From contig JAGVSM010001377.1 of assembly GCA_022494885.1 (NCBI GenBank), positions 62,001 through 126,000 of the forward strand: DNA of 64,000 bases, in the 5' to 3' direction. Below are positions 55,914 to 64,000 of this stretch, piece by piece. Position numbers and translations under genes: made by a program. Origin of the DNA: Micrasema longulum. Taxonomy: Eukaryota; Arthropoda; Insecta; Trichoptera; Brachycentridae. The notes beneath the pieces were generated by a model, which saw nothing but the letters and a program-made list of their open reading frames with translations, was not told the origin of the DNA and did no database searches. The first letter of the stretch is position 1; every line of letters starts with the position of its first letter.

Positions 55914-57034
55914 GTTCAAAAAGACTCGATAGATTAAGCAAAATGTCAATATCGGTATAGTTATACTAGTTGTATTTTGTGATTCTTAATTTGTAAGCTA
56001 GCTTATAAATTTATGGTGAACAGACTACATGCAATTTACGAACAACATATACGAGTATATTCAGGAGACCATATTACAGAGTTGTATTCAAAAATGGGAT
56101 GAACCAACTTTTTTTAGGTAGTAAAAATAATTCCTTCGTCACCGTGTAGTTTCCATTAAATAAAAGTATTAAAGAAAACCGTTTCCAGTCTATAGTAATC
56201 TCTGCCGAGAACTTTATGACTTGTGATTTTATTTTTGATTTACATCTCCGTTCGAAGAGCCCAAACGCTTTCCTTTGACGTGACTTTTATTATATTGTTT
56301 TCTTTTCACACCGAAAGCCGTCACGCGCTCACTTAATATGGCCATAATCTGGGAAGGTAACACCACACAAAGGTAACAATGACCCTAGGCGGTCCCGGGA
56401 CATTATTTCGGACTTGTATTCCGATATCCTGGCGGAGCATGGCTAATCCTGACCTTCGGGGTGCGGAGCGCTCTACGCCGAAATATGCGCAGCCATCTTG
56501 TCGCTCGTGGAAGAGGATATGCAAAATATCAGACTTCACCGATTAAAGGGCAGGATGTACGCCATCACACATCAAAATGTTTTTTACGCTTGAGCTTTTA
56601 TGAAAATGAAATCAAACGATAATAATAAATGCAGTTTTGGTGAGTCACTGCGATTTTTATGTTATTTCGTACAAAAGTCTTAACAAATCCGAGCCCCGAA
56701 AAAATATTTGAGGTTAAGTCGTTAAAAAGTTATGTTTCGAGTCTATATCGGCGTTTTGTTAAACTGAACAGAAATTGAGTCTAGTATTCTTATTCTTAGT
56801 GGTGGGAGTCAATGCAAGCTCATGACGTCACTGCGACCTGTAAAGATCTATTCTGACGGGTCCACGTGAATAGTTCTCGCCCTCCAAGCCCAGGTCTATA
56901 AAGAGCCTGGCTACTGTGCGGAGCCGAGAGATTACGTTTTACTAAATCTACCCCTCCAAGCCCAAATCCGTAAAGCATCGGGCTATTAGGTAGTAATATT
57001 ATAACTCAGTGACTATATTGAGTCGAGTAACACC
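55914..57034. other. Unassigned; GC-rich block 56330-56540 and LOA-type 3' UTR copy near 56800-56995
   Basis: 56800-56995 has CCAAGCCCAGGTCTATAAAG and CCAAGCCCAAATCCGTAAAG; the latter recurs inverted at 58980-59005. 56330-56540 is GC-rich with a 68-codon frame of no recognised family. Confidence 0.4.
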
Positions 57035-57270
57035 ATATATCGTTTTGAGAGCAAATGCTTGAGGAGAAAATAAGGTGGTTCGATTTTATAACTAACATTG
57101 AAGTCCGAGAAGGGACGCAGCCGCTTCTTATAACGAGCGTCTTGAGGATGCAGTTGTGGACCTGGCTAGGGAACGTGCTGCGTATTTCTCAGGATAACCT
57201 AAACCCAAGTTGTCTCTTCTTTAAACCTGAGGACTCACGCCGTCCTGGAAGGCCATCGATGAAGGGCCGT
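57035..57270 (+). pseudogene. LINE C-terminal fragment
   Basis: IRWFDFITNIEVREGTQPLL, VLRMQLWTWLGNVLRISQDN, then EDSRRPGRPSMK. Typical LINE end (QLTWLGHVLR, RPGRP). Confidence 0.7.
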
Positions 57271-58014
57271 TTTAATATGTGCTCATTTTTAAACCCGAAA
57301 ATTATAAAAGAAAACTTGTTTTGAATACATTGATAGTTAGATTTTAAAAATCCACCATAAATATATATTATATTTTTAACATTATTACGACTTGTAAAAA
57401 TACCCTATTGAGGTATCTTTTATCTAATATTTCGTATTAATAATAAGTCTTATGTCACAAGAGTATCGTAATAACGTACAATGATAGATCGATCTTTGAC
57501 TCAGCTTTTTCAAATCCAAAAGGTTTATTTTCTTAAAAGAGGTCATACATCATGAAGTTTGCAAGACGTTAATCAACACAAAATATGTGTCCAATAAAGG
57601 GTTCATATGTCGACGAGTACCACTATCGCACATAGAAACGACTAAAGCAGTATTATGATCAAATCCAACTCCAACTCGTTTTAAATTAAACAATTCTTGG
57701 TAATAATGTGTTTCAATTTAAAAAAAAATATTTATTCTAATCAATTATCTTGGAATTAGAACTTCAATCTGCAACTAAAAATGAATGGCGTAATTTTTTT
57801 GCAGTAATCTTGGTATAATTCTATTATATTTCATATTATGTACTTCATAATTATTGTTCACTGCTGTGATTATTTCTGAGAAACTTTTTTGTAAAACGTT
57901 CTGTGAAACGTAGATGTATAAATAAATAAATAATTTAGCAGGATATTTATTATATTACAATATGATAATCTATTATCAAAAATAAATACGATCAATCCTG
58001 ATTTTAATTTGTTT

Positions 58015-58345
58015 CAACAGAGAGGCAAAACATTTTCGAGAAGGGGATATGGAAGTCTAAGCATTTACAGGACTTATGACCTGTCATTGGCTAGTTTAGT
58101 GGCCACTTTACGCACTGTGTAACATTCACCATTCTGCCTACGATTAAACATCCACATTTTCTCAACTCTTCCATCTGTTTGACTTTTGTGACGTCAAGAG
58201 CTGAAACCTTTATCGTGTGGGTGAGATTCATCCGGCTGTACCAACTAGGCTACGAAAAACCAATTTTTATACTTCTTACTCTTTTTTACCAGTCAGTTAA
58301 TTCAACAATGTTTTGAGTATGTCCAAATGTTTGTTTTCAGTGTGT
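58015..58345 (+). repeat. Repeat family N, copy in inverted pair
   Basis: CAACAGAGAGGCAAAACATT to TTTTGAGTATGTCCAAATGT; collinear with 44064-44400. Confidence 0.85.
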
Positions 58346-58640
58346 TAGTAGGTGAATTGGTTCAGCTGGATGAATCTCATGCACATGATAAAGGTCTCAG
58401 CTCTTTTACTTAACAAAAGTCAACAGATGGAAGAGTTGTGGAAATGCGGCTACTTAAACCAGCCAATGACTGGTCATAAGCCCTTTGAATGCCTAGATTC
58501 CCATATGCCCCTCTCAAAAGTGTTTTCCCTTTCTGTTGCAACAAATTTAGATCCGAAAGACGCCCTAGAGAAGAAATCCAGCCTGACTGCAAACATTTGG
58601 GCATACTCAAAACATTGTTGGACTAGCAATCCATTTCAAC
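58346..58640 (-). repeat. Repeat family N, inverted partner
   Basis: Reverse complement order of the copy before it (GTGAATTGGTTCAGCTGGAT, AAACCAGCCAATGACTGGTC, TTTTCCCTTTCTGTTGCAAC). The outer end has GGGCATACTCAAAACATTGT. Confidence 0.85.
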
Positions 58641-58734
58641 CAGTGCACCTATACGTCATGGTCGTGGAACAAGGACGCATGTGATTTTCTTCTGATAAAA
58701 GGATACAGGCTTAGTTTTGCTTTTGATCTAATAA

Positions 58735-59060
58735 AGCTCAGCCGAAATCAAGAAAGGGTTATCACTAGAACCCGCCCAGGGCACTGAAGATTGAACAAAC
58801 ACCTTGCTAGAATTAACCTTTCCGAAACTTCTAGATGTAGGTTCTGCAGTGCAGATGAGGAAACACCGAACACATTATGTGTGAATGTGATGCTTTACAT
58901 CATAAAAGGAGCCTCATCCTCGGGGAACCACTGGTTAAACCTGAGGGTGTTAAAGAGCTCGCCTCCTACTTAATAGCCCGATACTTTACGGATCTGGGCT
59001 TGAAGGGGGAGATTTAGCAAAATGTAAACTCTCGGCTTCCACACAATAGCCAGGCTCCAT
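58735..59060 (+). pseudogene. LOA/I-type LINE C-terminal end
   Basis: LSRNQERVITRTRPGH, then LNKHLARINLSETSRCRFCS and ADEETPNT, LCVNVML. The C-x2-C...C arrangement after an RNase H-like region is usual in LOA/I-type elements. 3' UTR with CCGATACTTTACGGATCTGG. Confidence 0.65.
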
Positions 59061-59970
59061 TTGCGACATCCCATCGGTGATAAGTAATTAAGTAAAGGGT
59101 TTATCAATAAAATTTAAATAAAATAAAAAAATAAAAAAAGACAACAGCTGGAAGCGCGATGCTGAAGCCAGGGTGAAGATCTTTGCGACATCCCATCGGT
59201 GATAGGTAATAAAGAATTTACACGAGAGGTAGTATCATACATGATCAATATAGTGCAGGCAATAGGTTAAATAAACCAAAGTAAGGAATAAAATGCCGAA
59301 CACTCTTCTAGTGGAACGGAAGGCCTGTTGACAACTGTCAACAGACCGGCTTCTCCTGAAGAGTTTTAAGTGGTTTCCTCTCCCCATGAGCAAATGTTGC
59401 GAAGTTCCTGATCGGCCCACATTATAATATCCTTCCTGATCCCAACAGTTTGGCTAAAATAAAGTAATATAATGGCAGAAAAATCCTCTTTTTGAAATGT
59501 TAACCTTGTATATTATAAGCAAGGTAAAAAATAATGCAACTCCCATATAAAAACCTAGGCTTGGGGGGCGAGAACTATTCACGGGGACCCGTCACAATTG
59601 ATCTTCATAGGTCGCATGAGCTTGCATAGCACTAAACTCCACCTTATATATATTGTATTAATTTCAGATCTGGAATAAAAATCCTTCAAGAAAGAAATTC
59701 AATGGCGCATTTTTCGCACGTCCGTCGTTGTTCCGCGATCCCGACGATATGGTATTTTATATAATCGGGCAATTCATATAACGCCCGGATACAAATCTCT
59801 GGGCATATTGCGTAAATTTCAACGTGCGCCCATGTAAATCAAAATGATACACTCGAGGACTTGATAAGCGAGGATCGCGAATAGCCATCGGCCATCGTCG
59901 ACTCTTGCCTACATGGCGCATGGCGCACAGCCGCCACGCCGCGTCGGCCACATCGTGGAGGCCGCGTTAC
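59061..59970. other. Possible Fbxl7 upstream region; CpG-richer 59700-59970
   Basis: 59560-59640 has GAGAACTATTCACGGGGACC, a relative of 56855-56880. 59700-59970 has many CpGs (TTTTTCGCACGTCCGTCGTT, CGGCCATCGTCGACTC). If 59971-60015 is a real exon this is intron sequence at its 3' side. Confidence 0.35.
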
Positions 59971-60015
59971 CTGTGCCCTGTACATAATCATTTTCGGATG
60001 CGCACTCCCCCGCAT
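59971..60015 (-). CDS. Candidate first coding exon of Fbxl7 (tentative)
   Basis: On the minus strand a short frame, MRGSAHPKMIMYRAQ, ends exactly at GGCACAG then GTAACG, a plausible donor in phase 0, the phase needed to join GAG-GCG of the large exon. An in-frame stop lies upstream. Of the three in-frame ATGs, the one at 59991 (CGAAAATGATT) has the best insect-like context; using it the protein would start MIMYRAQ-EALLMSH. The patch is CpG-richer than its surroundings, as insect first exons often are. A phase match arises by chance one time in three, so this is weak. The first exon could equally lie beyond the right edge. Confidence 0.28.
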
Positions 60016-60300
60016 TACGAACCTACTCGGTACTGTAACGAAAGACGTATGGAAAACGTAATATTGGCTGTAATTTTAGATCTAAACGGTCCCCATTCAA
60101 GTCGAGCTGTAATAAAAGACAATCAGATAAAAAAAAATCGGATATAAAAATGCGCACACATCACATCCCACAAAAAATAAGAGATTGTAAAAATAATTAC
60201 TGCGCTTTTTATTTTTGTCAAAATTGTTTTTTAAAAGGGGTAAAGCGCTGCTTTAAACGTTTAAATCAAAGTAAACATTTGATTTTTTATTTTTTATCTT

Positions 60301-60632
60301 TATATATATAAATCTTCTGTACGTGTGATGTCACTAAACTCCTAAACAGCTTAACCGATTTATGTGCGGTTTTCAAAGAAATGTAGATCTTTGCACTGCG
60401 CGTGTTCGTAGAAATTTAAATCTTCAATTTAATGTGTTAAGGGGGAGTTAGGAGCATACATGTGTTATTCATCGATCTACCAGGGTTGCATTCGAGGCGA
60501 TTTTAATGTCAAAACTCATTTAGGATATAATTTATCGAAAATTCGAATTTTTCGAGATTTTGCGTTTGCTGAACCAGCTAATAGCAGGCAAGACAACTTT
60601 CAGGCAGGACAACGTTTGTCGGTTCCGCTAGT
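60301..60632 (-). mobile_element. Family K repeat, internally deleted, inverted
   Basis: Minus strand begins CTAGCGGAACCGACAAACG and ends GACATCACACGTACAGAAGA. About half the length of the 21.6- and 26.6-kb copies. Confidence 0.75.
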
Positions 60633-60637
60633 CATAT

Positions 60638-60644
60638 AAATATA

Positions 60645-60686
<42 letters not shown>
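60638..60686. repeat. (TA)n microsatellite
   Basis: Almost pure TA repeat directly next to the start of the family K copy. Confidence 0.95.
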
Positions 60687-60687
<1 letters not shown>

Positions 60688-63088
60688 TAACGATAAAATA
60701 GCATACATAATTGTATTGCTGTTCCCACAAACCCGAGGCTTGTCTGCGGGTTACATTACTTTTTGGGTACGGGCTTTAATAAAAAATTTAAAAAATATCA
60801 CATTTATGTGCACACTTAAAATTCACTTGATCTTTTTTATAAGTTTTTGATGATTTAAAAAAATGTATGTAAGTTCTTTTCCTCTCAATTTTCACTAGGT
60901 ATTAAGTTTAACAGTTTTGGTACTACACTCCCCAATGTTCTATCTCCATGTGGTTTTTCTATTCAAATTTGATTTATATGTACGTATATTATTTTTTTCA
61001 TGGTATATTTGTTTTTCGTATTGTTTTATTTTTCTTTTTTTGATTGACCGGTTACAGTCTTACTACTGCCCCTTATTTTGACCATAATAGTTTATGTAAA
61101 GATATTCATTTTTAAGCAGGAATTATATTCATATAGATAAACTTCACTAAAAAGCCACAAAAAGTGGCTTGGTGAGGTTTTTGTATTTATTAGGCTTATT
61201 TCTTTTTTATGTATTGTAATTTTTATTCATGTGTAATTTTACAATAAAATAAATCAATTAAAGGCACCGTCAGCTCCTGTGCCGATACATGTCGGTATTG
61301 GCAATTATATTATAAAGACCTTATAATAACATTATCAGGTCTCCGCTGTACCTTGCTTGTAGCGAGTACAACCGGTTACCGGAGTCCTTTAGAATATCAA
61401 AATATTCTAAATCGTTCTAAATTTTTGGTTCGGTTTTAGTTTGATTTTTAGTTTAACAACAAACGTGTAATGGACGATTTCGGTTGGCACTCGCAATTCT
61501 CTACCCGAGTACCACCAGGGGCGAACCGTGTATAGAAACGATTATGCGCAGCTTACCATTATATTTGACTAACCATAATAATGTTTTATTGTAACATTAT
61601 TTACAGAAAAACAAATAAATAATTACGATTTATTTTAAATCATTTCCACCGTTTGTATTTTTATCCTAATATAAATATAAATTTTAATAAAGCGCGCCCA
61701 GCGCCTGCGGTGAGCGAAGAAACTTGCCGATTATTCCAGCTTATTTTTCATACAAATAATTATAGTATATTTTGAATGTATTTTAACCCCAGTGCGCGTT
61801 TTTTCTCCTAGATTAAACTTACAGATTACACAAATTATTTGAAGATTCTTGATTTGGAAAACAGTATTTCAAACGTTTTTTCTTAAGGACTATTTTTCTT
61901 TGAGATGGTACTTTTGACATAAGATCATAATTACTTTCATGCGTCATATTACAGGACATATAGCGCTCCACGCGGCCGTTTTTGGAACTATTAATTACTA
62001 GAACAATGCGGCCAGTTGACATTTCAATGAAATACCTAAAATCGACTGAATTCATAATGGTATTTTTTATTTATTTTTTAATGAATTATATTAAAGTAAT
62101 GGATAATATATATACATAGTATAATTTATTACGAAGTAACATCGTTTGAGTTGATTTCATGGATAAGAGTTGTTGTACACACAGAACCACAGAAAATATC
62201 AATTTATAGTATATATTACTTACATTATATTATGTACATCCTATGTAGGTACAAATATATGATACCTGTAAATAAAATCACCATTCGCCACTGGTACCTA
62301 CAGCCTGTTGTATTGCTGTAATATGTAGCCAACTTTGTAGTCAATAATCTTAGAATGGTTTTTCTCCATATGGGTGACTCTATTAGGTTATAACTCTAAG
62401 GAATAACTACTTTTCAATCACGGTATATTTGCTGAGTGCAAGTCCGCCATGATTCTGATAGACCCAGGTTAGGTTGTAACTCACGGAACCGGCCACTTTC
62501 TACGCCTCGCTACACCCACATCCATGCATCTTCAGCTCTCGCTCAGGCAGATTGACGAGACAGGCGTTTATTGTGAATAATTAGTATAGGATATGGTGGG
62601 AGGTAAGACTGACTAGGTATTCGATTGTCATTAAGTACGATAAAAAACATTTGCACATTTTAATACTTTTGCCTTTGTATGAAAGTTTACGTTTTATGGA
62701 TAATTTCAGGGTATAAAAAGAAACCTTAGAAATCTCCACCAAAAACGGAAAATTAGTTATTGATGCCAAAATAAACTATACACAAAAACCGAAACTATAA
62801 TACAAAACCGTATCTCTAAATCTTGCATCACCAGATTTAAAAAAAATATACTACTTGACATTGCAAACTTAAAATTAGTGAATCATAATTAGAGAACTCA
62901 CAATTCTTTTTTCAAAATTTTTCGCATACTCCTTCAATAGAGGTTTCTTTCTTTAATAGTTTGCTTCTCATACCCTCATTTATCGTTTTAACAATATCCT
63001 TTAAAATTTATTTTTTTTTTGTTTGGTGTATAATTAAAAAAATACAATAACATGTGTTAATAAATATTTATTTCATTAAATGTTAAAT
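60687..63088. other. AT-rich, small repeat fragments, no gene
   Basis: 61145-61175 has a small GCCAC/GTGGC hairpin in a LINE-like 3' end. 61430-61530 and 62300-62395 match the insert inside the MITE at 7215-7440 (TAACAACAAACGTGTAATGG; TGTTGTATTGCTGTAATATG). 62440-62570 is GC-richer and unassigned. Confidence 0.4.
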
Positions 63089-63348
63089 GTCGACGTCGTG
63101 GTGTAGTGGTTAGCGCATTTGCCTACCATGTAAGAGGTCTCTAGTTCGATTCCCGACATGCTTGACATGAAATATTTATTTAAAAAGGTGTTTTTACACG
63201 AGAATATTACATAGTCCCCGGACTAGCGACTGAAAAGTAAGACTGATTATCTAACCCTTCATGTACAAAACAACTATCACGAAACGCTGCGATTTGTGTA
63301 GCAATGCAGTCCCATATGCACCATTAGGTGCGGAAAGGGAATGATGAA
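63089..63348 (+). mobile_element. SINE family 1, full length
   Basis: TGTCGACGTCGTGGTGTAGT, GCGCATTTGCCTACCATG, AGTTCGATTCCCGACATG, body to ACCATTAGGTGCGGAAAGGG, tail GATGAAAT. Confidence 0.9.
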
Positions 63349-63349
63349 A

Positions 63350-63540
63350 TATCATTAAATATTTGTATATCACTACTTACCGATTTCGAAACGTACCAGT
63401 CTCTTCGTCAGACATGCTAATCCCACCGTATACCCTCGTCAGAATTGTTGCACAAAACCTCCGCGCTGATTTAAAACCAGGTGCTTTTACTAGACAACCC
63501 TTACATACGCTGATTAAAATTTACGATAGTGTTTGACGTG
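63350..63540 (-). repeat. Penelope-type terminal repeat, family P
   Basis: Minus strand at 63371-63415: GTCTGACGAAGAGACTGGTA, CGTTTCGAAATCGGTAAGTA. Followed outward by GTTGTTGCACAA-type sequence as at 51.2 kb. It begins right at the SINE tail. Confidence 0.65.
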
Positions 63541-63799
63541 GATGATGATGATGATTTGCAGGATGATTTATAACTCCATAACTGTGCCTCATATAAATTA
63601 TTGTAGTAGTATTTTGTTTTTGGCAACTGAAGGGGAAAAATAAACTTACTGTTCAATTTCAATTCAATTTTCAATTCAATTTATTTATTTTAAATATAAC
63701 ATATACATTACAAAAATATATTCAATACGTACATATTATAAAAAAGGAAAAAAATACACGAAAAAGACTCATGTCAAAGGAGTCGAAGAATCCTGCTCC

Positions 63800-64000
63800 G
63801 GAAAACCCCTTCGGATACACGAAACAGATCAATATCCAGATGTTCTGCAGAATAGGGCTATGAGAGTAATTTTGAAAAAAAAAAATACACCAGAATAAAG
63901 TTGATGCTGAAACAAGCAAAAATTATGACAGTACGTCAACTAATATATTTTAATGTAATGTTTTTTGTTCATAAAATGATTAATGGTTATACCTCAAAAG
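63800..64000 (+). pseudogene. Jockey-type LINE fragment running off the right edge
   Basis: LQNRAMRVILKKK, then after a frame slip in an A11 run KYTRIKLMLKQAKIMTVRQL, IYFNVMFFVHKMINGYTSK. C-terminal reverse-transcriptase region; continues beyond the window. Confidence 0.75.

Noticed and set aside
56333..56539. 68-codon minus-strand frame in a GC-rich block
   Set aside because: Open frames are expected in GC-rich DNA; no domain or repeat similarity recognised.
59757..59951. 64-codon minus-strand frame in the CpG-rich patch
   Set aside because: No family similarity; if the candidate exon is real this frame lies in its intron.
1..64000. CRISPR array, operon structure, ribosome binding sites, rRNA
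   Set aside because: The window is eukaryotic with split genes; no regularly spaced identical repeats and no rRNA-like sequence were seen.

Overview
The window reads as nuclear DNA of an insect, most likely a butterfly or moth. It is AT-rich and packed with degraded non-LTR retrotransposon ends, tRNA-derived SINEs, small inverted-repeat DNA elements and Penelope-like pieces. Several repeat families, such as the one opening with CTAGCGGACCCGACAGACG, are ones I associate from memory with Lepidoptera; no database search backs this.

I can support one host gene, on the minus strand: an Fbxl7 orthologue, the F-box/leucine-rich-repeat substrate receptor of an SCF ubiquitin ligase. Three exons join in frame at GT/AG sites. 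Exon 53868-55314 encodes a long disordered N-terminus, the F-box and the first LRRs; exon 26155-26322 and terminal exon 22790-23325 encode the remaining LRRs and the family's C-terminal tail. The introns are about 27.5 kb and 2.8 kb. The large exon opens at a phase-0 acceptor, so at least one exon lies upstream. A weak candidate is at 59971-60015, in a CpG-richer patch where an ATG-bearing frame ends at a donor in the correct phase.

Layout: 1-22.3 kb, downstream of the gene, is mobile-element debris (Penelope-like GIY-YIG piece, a 488-bp palindrome, LINE ends, SINEs, and a 1.56-kb inverted-repeat element nested in an older repeat). 22.8-26.3 kb holds the two 3' exons; the intron between them carries three consecutive foldback structures. 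26.3-53.9 kb is the giant intron, with LINE fragments, a THAP-domain DNA-transposon derivative, a perfect-looking hairpin and a three-level nested insertion. 53.9-55.3 kb is the large exon. 55.3-64 kb is upstream sequence or first intron, with more LINE ends, an inverted repeat pair and a SINE; a LINE fragment runs off the right edge.

No intact transposase or reverse transcriptase, rRNA gene, convincing tRNA gene or CRISPR array is present. The most unusual content is structural: many large inverted repeats inside one transcription unit, and hammerhead-ribozyme-like motifs in Penelope-type repeats, two of which face each other in a palindrome.
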